A stretch of 21,741 bases of DNA from Chara braunii (Eukaryota; Streptophyta; Charophyceae; Charales; Characeae), in NCBI GenBank assembly GCA_003427395.1, contig BFEA01000009.1:4820630-4842370 (forward strand), in the 5' to 3' direction. Under the pieces are notes generated by a model. The model searched no databases and had not been told where the DNA came from. It saw nothing but the letters and a program-made list of their open reading frames with translations. Shown piece after piece: positions 9,849 to 17,586 of the stretch (within the stretch, counting starts at the first letter, position 1; every line of letters begins with the position of its first letter). The position numbers and the translations under genes are program-made.

Positions 9849-9906
9849 AAATCTTGTGATAGTAGCCAAGTTTTGCTTTTGAAGATCAACGTGGGAAAAC
9901 ATCCCG
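9849..9906 (+). pseudogene. Divergent fragment resembling nuclear large-subunit rRNA
   Basis: Pieces in order (AAATCTTG, TGATAGTAGC, TTTTGAAGATC, GTGGGAAAA, CATCC) follow the same order as in the LSU rRNA segment better preserved at 10079-10148, with a gap in the middle. The match is by eye against remembered conserved rRNA sequence and is much weaker than the second copy. Confidence 0.4.
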
Positions 9907-10078
9907 CATTGGTGGTCCCGCACCTCCAACGGGTATCTTTGCTTGTGCAGGCGAGCTCGCCATCCCGTGGAACCCAGCGGGCATGCTCATACCCGAAAGC
10001 CCTTCTGCGGATCGTGGCGGGATGACAATGCACCCATAGCATGCCCATACCACTCAAGTCTCTGGTGGCGCTGTTGAT

Positions 10079-10148
10079 GTAGATCTCGGCGGCAGTAGCA
10101 AATATTCAAATGAGAACCTTAGAAGACCGAGGTGGAGAAGGTTCCACC
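10079..10148 (+). pseudogene. Nuclear large-subunit (25S/28S) rRNA fragment
   Basis: TAGATCT, then GGCAGTAGCAAATATTCAAA (10091-10110), TGAGAAC, GAAGACCGAGGTGG and GGTTCCAC form the highly conserved eukaryotic LSU segment, with few changes and small indels. Upstream and downstream sequence is not clearly rRNA, so this is a short fragment and not a working gene. An inverted repeat covers its end (10126-10129 and 10132-10137 pairing with 10143-10152). Confidence 0.75.
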
Positions 10149-10149
10149 G

Positions 10150-11044
10150 GTCAGCTGGGCACTCGGCACGCTGCGCGCCTCCTTACTGTGCCCTGGGTCA
10201 CTGTCTGCCTCCCCTGGCCCCGACGGGCCTACCCTCTCAAGCCTCTTTGCGGCAGTCGGCAGTTGGCGGACGGCACACCTGACGAAGGCCCCCGCCGCTA
10301 AGGTTTTGCCTGCGTTGTAGGTCAAATCACCCACTGGCTCGCATGCACGTTGAATTCCTTGATTGTCGCGTCAACGACCTCTAAATCCGGCACCTCGTCC
10401 AAGTCAAAGAACGCCGGAGTATAAAAAATAGTATGATAATAAATAATAAAATATTTAATCGTCAGAGAAATAGCGGACGAGGAAAAGGAACAGCTAGCAT
10501 CACTCCGACCCAGCTGACGACAAACCAAGGGGGATAGCCCCGCTGGGCCGTCAATCCTTCGGTCTCTTTGCGCTACTCTAATATCCTCACGCCTTCACCG
10601 CTCGATCTCAATCCCTGAATCTCTCTGATGAAAATCCGATGTTATAACCAAATAGAGCTAAGCTCGAAGCAGGGTCTAGCTTTGGCGGACACCAAACCGA
10701 TACTGCGCAACGCGCAGATCTACCGAAACACTTTCAAAATCACATTGTTGTCAACGTCGTCCTCTACACGTACGCACAAGTCACAGGCAAGCGCATCAAT
10801 CAAGAGACACAATCGTTTTACTGCTAGTTTAATCACAAAATAAAAAATCTTGGTCGGCAACCAATGTCGGCTTCAATGTCATCAATAAGAAGAAAGATCA
10901 TGCGAGCGTTCAGTCTGCGCGTCCACACACTCTTTACTCTAGTCAACCATTCAGTCAACGTAAACCACAGACACTGGTGCGACTCGCGCGACATACTTCA
11001 ACTCCAAACTAAACTTATTTTCGGTCGCTTGCAAAAAAAATAGG
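10150..11044. other. Gene-less right end of the insertion
   Basis: I see no gene here. An AT-rich patch lies at about 10424-10465 (ATAATAAATAATAAAATATT). A - strand ORF at 10322-10528 contains a plausible-looking acidic run (DLDEVPDLEVVDATIKEF) but no family is recognised. The stretch ends in AAAAAAAATAG at about 11033. Confidence 0.4.
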
Positions 11045-11070
11045 GCGGATACCCTTGTAAGGGTATTCGC
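11045..11070. repeat. 12-bp inverted repeat at the insertion/integrase junction
   Basis: Positions 11045-11056 pair with 11059-11070 (one G-T wobble) around a 2-nt centre. It overlaps the point where element A pol becomes recognisable again, so it may mark the end of the inserted DNA or a repair scar. Confidence 0.75.
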
Positions 11071-12191
11071 ACCGACACCGTAGTCTGATCTTAGGGGAAT
11101 GCCATGATACAGAAGGGCACTTTGGATGGCAGGAGATTTTAGCTAACCTGATGATGTCATATACATTGCCAGGAATTCAAGCAGATTGCATCGAGTATGT
11201 GCGCAGTTGCAAGGTATGTCAACGGAATAAAACTACAACCAGGGGCCCGTTAGGTCTTCTGAGACCCTTGCCTATTCCGTCAGGACCCGGAAATCCAGTT
11301 TCCATTGACTTCATGGATACTGGGGTGAAGAGTAGGCACGGCAAGACTCAAGTCATGGTCATAGTAGATAGGTTTAGCACGTATGCAGTATTTGTTCCCC
11401 TGCCGTCAGAGGCACGTACAGACTTAGTCATTAGTAAGTTTTTCGACTTCTGGGTAAGTGAGCATGGCATGCTGCTGTCCATAGTGAGTGATCGGGACAC
11501 GCGGTTTACTAGTCAGAATTGGCAGGATCTTATGAAAGTCTATGGGTCTAGGCTGTTGATGTCGTCAGGACGACACCCAGAGACTAATGGCCAGACAGAG
11601 CAGATGAATAAGATCTTGCAACAGCTACTTAGAATGTATATTAGACCAGATCAGATAAACTGGGATGAGATGCTTCCCAAAGTAGCAAGTGCCTACAATA
11701 ACAGTGTTCATCTAGCTACCTGCAAGACTCCTAACGAGCTACATAAGTCCTTTAGACCAAGGCGACCGTTTGAGGGACTAAACTGGGACCAAATACACAA
11801 ACTTCCACCCGGCACACGAGAGTTTGTGTTACAACATGAGCTGGAAGTCGCTAAGGTCATAGACAATCTGAGAAAGGCCCAGCATCGGATGATAGAGCAA
11901 GCTAACAAGCACCGCCGACCTTCACAGTTTCAGGTAGGCGATCTAGTCTGGGTCAAGTCAAAGGAGTTCGCACCTGAGGAAAACATCTCGCAAAAGCTCT
12001 TACCTGCTTATAGAGAACCGTGGCCTGTCCTAGAAGTCAAAGGAGGAGAGGACAGCCCGTCATATACTACAGAGATTCCAGCACACCGCCATACGTACCC
12101 ACTCTTCCATGCATCTAAGTTGTTACCCTGCACCACATCTGATAGATTCCCGTCTAGGAGATTGATGATTCCGCCAAACATGGATGGTTAG
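11070..12191 (+). pseudogene. Integrase of element A (C-terminal part of pol, decapitated)
   Basis: Integrase joins the DNA copy to the host chromosome. The HHCC zinc-binding head is complete: ECHDTEGHFG gives HX4H near 11100-11125 and CKVC follows at about 11210. The catalytic DDE triad is present: D in SIDFMD (11307-11309), D in SDRD (11490-11492) and E in NGQTE (11598-11600), with the canonical 35 residues between the last two. The C-terminal domain WVKSKEF to HASKLLPC follows; the usual GPW/GPF is REPW here. The Met at 11151 is not the real start, because the frame extends upstream into the zinc head. A frame change lies near 11080. The frame ends at 12189-12191, and the tail continues in the +1 frame. 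Confidence 0.92.
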
Positions 12192-12204
12192 ATTCACGTA
12201 CCAG

Positions 12205-12414
12205 GAAGAGGACGTGTTCAGAACAGGAGGTCGAGGCCGTCCCCAGAAACACTATAAGGTTAGATTTGCATACCAGGAACCCGAGGACGACCGATGGTTT
12301 ACAAGAACAGAGCTTTTAGAAACCGCTCCCGACATAGTACACGCTTACGAAAGAGAAAGAAAGGGCAAAGGTCCTATCTTGCATCAGGAAGTTTTTAGAG
12401 GACCTCGAATTTAG
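12205..12414 (+). pseudogene. Chromodomain-like tail of element A
   Basis: GRGRPQKHYKVRF, DDRWFTRTELLETAPDIVHAYERE is read in a frame +1 relative to integrase. It aligns with the tail of element B (shared GRGRP, YxVRF, DRWFTRxEL, ETAP, YER). The Y, F and W with a following ETAP helix resemble a divergent chromodomain, which in chromoviruses steers integration to marked chromatin (established for the group; untested here). The stop is at 12412-12414, directly before the polypurine tract. Confidence 0.75.
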
Positions 12415-12425
12415 GACGGCGGGAG
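12413..12425 (+). promoter_or_regulatory. Polypurine tract of element A
   Basis: AGGACGGCGGGAG, mostly purine, ends immediately before TGAAATGG, the expected TG of the 3' LTR. It overlaps the stop codon of the tail. It would prime plus-strand DNA synthesis. Confidence 0.65.
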
Positions 12426-12466
12426 TGAAATGGTTTCACCCAGTTGACCTGACATTGCAGACACAA

Positions 12467-12655
12467 AGATTCGATCCCTTGACCTGTGCCCTAACCCTGT
12501 ACATTGAACATGTGTGTTGAGTGAGATTCGATCCCTAGACCTACCCTATACCTGTACATAGACCTAGTGACCTGAGTAGGATTTGAACCCTAGACCTGTC
12601 CTATGTCCTTCGCTAGTCTGTAGGTTGGACAGTAGGACTTGATCCCTAGGTCTGT
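12467..12655 (+). repeat. Four copies of a GATTCGATCCCTAGACCT-type repeat in U3
   Basis: Copies begin near 12467, 12524, 12578 and 12634 (periods about 57, 54, 56). Each has a GA-TT-GA-CCCT core followed by AGACCTGT-like sequence, and two also share CCTGTACAT. The core resembles the pol III B box of tRNA genes (GGTTCGANNCC), which may be coincidence. Confidence 0.75.
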
Positions 12656-12854
12656 AGATTAGCAGTCGAGTCTGTTACCACTAGTCCTAAACAGTCTATT
12701 TTAGAAGTCTCTACCTGCGTCTACTGTGGGCCTAGAGTCTGTCTGTTGGTCTGTAGGCTCTAGAAGGTCGTAGGTCCCTGTAGGCCAGTCTAGTCAGGAA
12801 GAACCAGGGGTAGGGGCTGCACGTGGGGAAGGTTCTGGAGCACACTGTGGGTTT

Positions 12855-12932
12855 CACACGTTTTGGCCCAGAAGGCCAAGCGTCTAGAAACTTCCCTGGG
12901 CCACACGTTTTGGCCCAGACCCACACGTTTTG
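12855..12932 (+). repeat. Three copies of CACACGTTTTGGCCCAGA upstream of the LTR TATA box
   Basis: Exact 18-mers lie at 12855-12872 and 12902-12919, and a truncated copy (CACACGTTTTG) at 12922-12932. They sit 28-105 bp upstream of TATAAATA and contain an ACGT core. Repeats in this position often act as LTR enhancers; activity here is inferred. Confidence 0.85.
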
Positions 12933-12959
12933 AGGCAGGCTTGGGTACCTCCAAAGAAG

Positions 12960-12967
12960 TATAAATA
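12960..12967 (+). promoter_or_regulatory. TATA box of element A LTR
   Basis: TATAAATA within AAGTATAAATAAAG, about 534 bp into the LTR and just after the CACACGTTTTGG repeats, is where the U3 promoter is expected. Confidence 0.65.
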
Positions 12968-13437
12968 AAGAGGTAGCGTCCAGCCATTCATTCATTCGTC
13001 TGTGAGCCATGCGGAAGAGCTGCCTTGGTATCTTGTGCGTGGAGGTATGCAGGTGCCCGGAGAGGAAGTGGGCTGTGAAGAAGACAGCGGCCATAGTGAA
13101 CCAGTGAGGGAGACACCGGCGGCAATAGCTAGCTAGAAGGAGGAAGACGACAACGGCCATAGCCGCCCAGCTGTTGGTGTAGACAGAGTGTACAGAGTTT
13201 GAGTGGTTGTGTAGCGTGGACATTCAGGGTGATCCTCGTGCATGCATCCATGTGAGAGTGAGGGAGAGTGAGGCTGGTGGTAGAGACGGTGTTCGGCGGC
13301 CATAGTCGCAAGTTGTACAGTTGTTCTGAACAAAGTTCAAGCGCAAGTTCATTCTTGTTTCTAAGTTGGAAGAGTCTGGTTTGCCATCAGTTCGCAAGTG
13401 TGCATGTTGTGAGAAAGTCCAGAGTTTAGTCTGATTG

Positions 13438-13469
13438 CACACACACACACGCACACACACACACACACA
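13438..13469. repeat. (CA)n microsatellite
   Basis: About 16 CA units with one CG interruption, directly at the presumed right end of element A. Confidence 0.97.
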
Positions 13470-14250
13470 TCTGATTCAAGTCTTCAATGAGCTGCTTCGG
13501 TAGAGCAGGGGCCATCGGCACTATCACCTGCATCATGGGGAAGGCAACAACATCAAATGGGGTTAGTCCCTCGAATGACGAAAGTTTCCCATCTCCGCCT
13601 CCACACTCTCCCCTATGATCCCCCTCGACTGTGCAACATTCCAGAGGCCATATAATTACCAAAAAAAAAAAAAAGAAGTGGAAACAGCATCCCAAAAGCA
13701 GGAGGGAGAAATGGAGGGAGGAGGAGGGAAGGATGTCGTGAGAGAAGTGCAAGGAACATGAGTGTGAACGAAGTACAGAAATCCCAATTGCAAATCACCC
13801 TGAAGTCCATGTAGTCAAGCAAAGAGTAGATAGCACATTGGAACCAAGATACCATCCATTGAGAACGATACAGCAGAATCGAGAGTCAATGTCCAAGCCC
13901 GAAGGGCCACACCAACATTAGAACCCAATGTAGCTCTCACTTCGAATGGCGTCGGGCGCCCTATCTACTCTACAGCCTATCCCTACAACTATAGCATGAC
14001 GCGACCAGGACGTCTTGAAGACCAGCGTGCTTGACGTCAACACCAATGCCGACCTCCTCTCGCACACCAGGTAAGTACTCACTCGCTCTCCTCTTCTCTT
14101 CCCTGACTCCCACTCATCGTCTCCTCCTTCCGAAGACCACCTTCGCCCTCACCTCCTTCTGCGCCCTCCTGCAGCTCGGCTATGGCTGCCAGCGCCTTGC
14201 ACCCCAGCTGCGCCCTACTGCTTAGCGCCAGCCAGCTTTCTCTCAGCCAG
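13470..14250. other. Stretch between the two elements, no gene identified
   Basis: It contains a run of 14 A at 13661-13674. On the - strand an ORF at 13752-13426 includes a plausible exon-like run (VIVPMAPALPKQLIEDLNQ) preceded by a pyrimidine tract and ATGCAG, which could be a splice acceptor. On the + strand, CACCAG/GTAAGT near 14068 is a good donor-like sequence. Neither is enough to call a gene. Part of this stretch may be U5 of the element B LTR. Confidence 0.4.
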
Positions 14251-14346
14251 AGCGTAGCGCAAGCACTCCGCTCCAATGCAGCAGCGTAGCGCAAGCACTC
14301 CGCTCCAATGCAGCAGCGTAGCGCAAGCACTCCGCTCCAATGCAGC
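14251..14346. repeat. 32-bp unit in three exact tandem copies
   Basis: Copies 14251-14282, 14283-14314 and 14315-14346 are identical by eye, each beginning AGCGTAGCGCAAGCACTC. Identity without any substitution contrasts with the decay around it, so the triplication is recent. The period is not a multiple of three, and each copy appears in a different frame in the overlapping - strand ORFs. Confidence 0.95.
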
Positions 14347-14633
14347 AGTGCCTGGATTGGCCAAGATCCCTTCCCCTGCGCCCAGACTGCCTATATGCAA
14401 TGGTAGGCGCGTGTGCGGCCCCTCTAGCCTGCGACTGGGTCCCAGTATCTGTGTCCAGGCCCAATGCAGATGGGGCCCAGACTTTTACAGTTGCGCCCAT
14501 CAGCCCAGGGCCGATGTCCAGATTTAGATAGCGGGCCGGTTTTCCCATTGGTACGCTCGACCTCTACGACGACAACGCTGCTTTTCGATTGGCCAGCGTC
14601 CAATGTGTGATGTGTCGGCCTCCCCTGGCTTGT

Positions 14634-14664
14634 GCCCAGGGCTCAACCAACTGAGGCCCTGGGC
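14634..14664. repeat. Hairpin, 8 bp plus 4 bp stem
   Basis: GCCCAGGG (14634-14641) pairs with CCCTGGGC (14657-14664), and CTCA (14642-14645) pairs with TGAG (14652-14655), with a single bulged G and a 6-nt loop. Confidence 0.85.
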
Positions 14665-14814
14665 TCAACTGCTTCTGTAGGAGTCTGGGCTTCACGATGC
14701 GCTCCAACCAACTAGCGTGCTGCAACTGTCTGATACCCATTTCACGAAATGTTGAAAGAAAGGCCTCTCGTGGATATTCTGGCCCGCCTTCACTTAGGGT
14801 GAGCATGAGGCTTG

Positions 14815-14859
14815 TTGGGGGCCTTAACCCAGAACATATGCATGTTGACAAGGCCCCAA
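14815..14859. repeat. 10-bp stem with one bulge near the start of element B 3' LTR
   Basis: TTGGGGGCCTT (14815-14825) pairs with AAGGCCCCAA (14850-14859) with one extra G. The loop holds a further ACATATGCATGT palindrome. It lies within the first 65 bp of the presumed U3. Confidence 0.8.
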
Positions 14860-14878
14860 TGAGGGCTCAATCCTCACA

Positions 14879-14891
14879 TTCCATCCCCCTT
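14879..14891 (-). promoter_or_regulatory. Polypurine tract of element B
   Basis: AAGGGGGATGGAA read on the - strand ends just before TG at 14878-14877 and lies about 25 nt after the last stop of the element. This matches the position of the tract in element A. Confidence 0.65.
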
Positions 14892-14915
14892 AGCTTCGAA
14901 AGTCCGCTGAGATGC

Positions 14916-15101
14916 TTACTCTGCGGGTGCCTTCCTCTTTAACTTTCTTTCATATTCAGCCACCACCTGAGGTGCTGTCTCAATCAGTTCCTCTCTGGTG
15001 AACCATCGATCTTCTTTCGGATTTGTATGATGCCTGAATCTGACCCTGTATTCTCTCTTAGATTTTGGTCTCCCTCTACCCAGAGGTTTTGGAACAGGCA
15101 T
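14916..15101 (-). pseudogene. Chromodomain-like tail of element B
   Basis: GRGRPKSKREYRVRF, KEDRWFTREELIETAPQVVAEYERK ends the element and matches the tail of A. It reads +1 relative to integrase; the change lies between about 15100 and 15135. The stop is 14916-14918. Its basic end (KLKRKAP) lies just before the polypurine tract. The WFT after the aspartate/arginine differs from the usual WEP of chromodomains. Confidence 0.75.
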
Positions 15102-17586
15102 GTTTCAGAATATTGTCGATGTCCACGTGGCCGTCCATGGTTGGGGGCAGCATTGATCTCCTGGATGGAAATTGAGCTGTCTCAGCGAAAGGTGCAAGCT
15201 TTGAGGCGTGGAAGACAGGGTAAGTGCGTAGGTGACCAGGGATTCGAATAACATAGGAGGGACCATCCAAATCATCCCCAACTACATCCAAAACTTCCCA
15301 AGGACCGAAATACTGTGGCATTAGTTTACGAGAGATTCCGAATTCCTGTCCTAGTTCACTAGCCTTAACCCAGACACGTTCCCGTACCTGAAATGTGGAC
15401 GGTCGACGATGTTTGTTCTCAGAAGCAATCATTGCTTCCTGAGATTTCTTGATGTGCTCGACAGCTTGCTGCAGCAACTTCTCATACTGCACCCCGTATT
15501 CCAAGGTGCCAGGTGTTGCTGCAGGTCGGTTTTCAGGCAGGAGGAAGTCTAGAGCGGATCTAGGCTTCCATCCCAAGTGCAGCTGGTTAGGACTAACGTC
15601 GGTTGTGTTGTGCACAGCGTTGTTGTACAGGCTGGCGATGAGGGGCAATTTCTCATCCCAATCATCCTTGCTGGGCTTAATGTAGTGCCTCAGCAGATGT
15701 TGCACAACTCTGTTCATCTGTTCGGCCTGTTAGTTGGCTTCGGGATGATTCTCAGAAGTCATCTGAAGTTGACTGCCCATTTGCTCAGCAGTCTTCTTCC
15801 ACAACTCACTTGTGAAGCGGAGATCTCTGTCACTAACGATTGTCTTTGGCAGCCCAAAATCACGCACCCAGTTGTCCATAAACAACTTGATGATGTGCTC
15901 AGTCGTCGCAGTCTCTGGCATGGCAATCAGTCTAGCGTACTTGGTGAATCTGCCTATGATGACAAAGATGTGCCTCTTGCCACTCCTACTGGTTACTAGG
16001 GTGTCCATGAAATCCATGGAAACACTCTGTCCTGGACCAGCGGGAATGGGCAAAGGCTTCAGCAACCCAAGCGGTGCTTGAGTTCGCGGGTTGTCCCGCT
16101 GACAGACCTGGCAGGTCTCCACATATTTCTTTGCGTCATCTAGCATACCGGGCCACCAAAATCGTTGTACTAGATTGGCACTGCTCGTTTTGTAGCCAAA
16201 ATGTCCAGTTGCATCGTGGCATTCACCTAAAAATAAACTGCGCAAATTCTCACTAGATGGAACAACTAATCTTTCAATCCCAGCCTTTCTCAGAACGAGC
16301 AACCCATCCACCATCACAAACTCTTCTTCTGTGCCCTTGTCTTTGGCCTGCAGTTTGTGAATGATGTCCATCGTGACAGGGTCTTCCTGATAGGCTCCCA
16401 CCAGCGATTGAGTAACTTCCTCAGATACACCAAATTCGAAAACTAGCGCCCCTTGGTAGTCTGCCCTACGTGACAGCGCATCCGCAACCTTGTTGTACTC
16501 TCCCTTCAGATACTCCAGCTTGAAGTCATATTGATCTATGACCTCAATCCAGAGCTTGAGTGCATCAAAAAGAGCAGGTTGAGTCTTGATCCATTTGAGG
16601 GTCTGATGGTCAGTTCTCAAATAGAAGAACCGCCTCAACAGAAAGTGCCTCCAATGGACTAGTGCCTTGTAGAGGGCATAGAATTCCCTTTCGTAAGTGG
16701 ACTTTGCCAGTTTCTTTGATGGCATTTTCTTGCTCATATACTCAATCGGTCTCAACTTCTTCCCATCCTGCTGAGCCCGCACTGCGCCAATGCCGTATTG
16801 GCTTGCGTCAGTCGTCACAATGAAAGGCTTCTGAGGACCGGGCACCATGAGAACCTCATGATTCATGAGTGCATGCTTCAATCGCTTGAAAGCAGCCTCA
16901 CACTCATCACTCCACTCCCACGGTGTGTCAAGTCGAGTGAGATCAGTCAAAGGAGAGGCGATTGTAGAATAATTTTTCACAAAGTTCCTATAGTAACTGC
17001 ACATTCCTAAGAATGATCTGACCTCAGTAATAGTCTGAGGTCGTGGCCAGTCCCTTCTACTAGCCACCTTTGCATCTTTCGGCCTAATCCCCGCCGCGGA
17101 TACTTCATGACCCAAGTACAAGATCCTAGTGCGTCCGAACTCGCATTTCTCTAGGTTGACCTTATACTTGTGCTGTCGCAGGAGTGAGAGAACAATCTCT
17201 AAATGTTGTGCATGCTCCTCGACAGACTTACTGAAGACAAGAATATCAGCGAGGTATATGACGACAAACTTGTCCAAGTAGTCATGGAAGATCCTATTCA
17301 TGGCGTGCTGGAATGTACCCGACGCATTGCAAAGGCCAAAGGACGTCACCACAAACTCGTACAGACCGTACCTGGTTTGAAATGCAGTTTTGTGTTGATC
17401 CTCAGGTCTTGTGGCAATCTGATGGTAGCCGGATTTTAAATCTATCTTGGTATGGTACTTACATCCTTGCACCCTATCCAATAGGTCGTCAATGCGTGGT
17501 AGAGGCTCGACGTTCTTCACTGTGATGGCATTGAGGCCTCTATAATCAATGCACATCCTCAACGACCCTCCTTCTTCGGTACACAT
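15076..17586 (-). pseudogene. RT - RNase H - integrase of element B, one internal stop
   Basis: The frame opens at 17586 (MCTEEGG is out of the true linker; the real start is upstream in another frame) and runs to TAA at 15732-15730. It then continues in the same frame from 15729 to 15076. RT has CIDYRGLNAI, KIDLKSGYHQI and TRYGLYEFVVTSFGL, but the catalytic motif is YLAD, with Ala at 17250-17248. RNase H keeps TTDASQYG, YEREFYAL, RTDHQTL and KVADALSR. Integrase keeps HX4H (HDATGH), CQVC, the D of SMDFMD, the D of SDRD, and the E of QAE just past the stop with 35 residues between the last two. The C-terminal YFGPWEVL and FHASKLAPF follow. The YLAD change alone should abolish polymerisation. 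Confidence 0.93.

Larger units (their letters stand above)
4119..11058. mobile_element. About 6.9 kb foreign block inserted between RNase H and integrase of element A
   Basis: Element A pol is recognisable up to about 4116 and again from about 11060. The material between has no pol homology and no ORF over 125 codons on either strand. In element B the same junction is continuous, so this is an insertion or a nest of insertions in A. Exact ends and any target-site duplication are not visible. The left 3 kb is hairpin-rich and has a plausible LTR character (TATA-like sites, dense internal repeats). The right 3.5 kb is different in composition and holds rRNA-like pieces, so more than one event is likely. 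The type of element is not identified; a long-LTR non-autonomous retroelement is one possibility. Confidence 0.75.
1..13439 (+). mobile_element. Element A: decayed Ty3/gypsy chromovirus-type LTR retrotransposon, interrupted
   Basis: The order gag, protease, RT-RNase H, integrase, chromodomain-like tail, polypurine tract and LTR is seen on the + strand and is the Ty3/gypsy order. Integrase after RNase H excludes the copia order, and the tail after integrase points to the chromovirus branch. The 5' LTR and primer-binding site are not in the window. The coding part needs roughly ten repairs (stops and frame changes), so the copy is dead. It is split by a foreign block at about 4119-11058. The 3' limit is set by the CA dinucleotide just inside the CA microsatellite and is uncertain. 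No target-site duplication can be tested because the left end is missing. Confidence 0.9.
12426..13439 (+). mobile_element. 3' LTR of element A (U3, promoter, R/U5)
   Basis: It starts with TG right after the polypurine tract and opens with a 6-bp hairpin (12425-12430/12434-12439). It carries two internal repeat families and a TATAAATA at 12960-12967, so U3 is about 0.5-0.6 kb and R-U5 about 0.45 kb. The right end is placed at the CA before the CA microsatellite; this is a guess. The 5' partner is outside the window, so the boundaries cannot be confirmed by comparison. ORFs on the - strand here (12732-13466) are shadows. Confidence 0.65.
13700..14878 (-). mobile_element. 3' LTR of element B (left limit unknown)
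   Basis: On the - strand TGTGAGGATTGAGCC begins at 14878, directly after a polypurine tract. The sequence beyond it is unlike element A and includes strong hairpins and a 32-bp triplication. The inner end is not identifiable and I chose it arbitrarily. I cannot match this sequence by eye to the region upstream of element B gag, so the 5' LTR is either outside the window or from a different source. Confidence 0.35.

Noticed and set aside
9689-10057. 122-codon - strand ORF
   Set aside because: It overlaps the rRNA-like stretches and has no recognised domain. A + strand ORF overlaps it equally well.
14243-14548. - strand ORF with repeated LERSACATLL / GAECLRYA
   Set aside because: The repeats are the 32-bp triplication read in successive frames, not a protein repeat.
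15577-15999. 140-codon + strand ORF
   Set aside because: It lies antisense to element B integrase, whose frame shows the DDE and zinc motifs.
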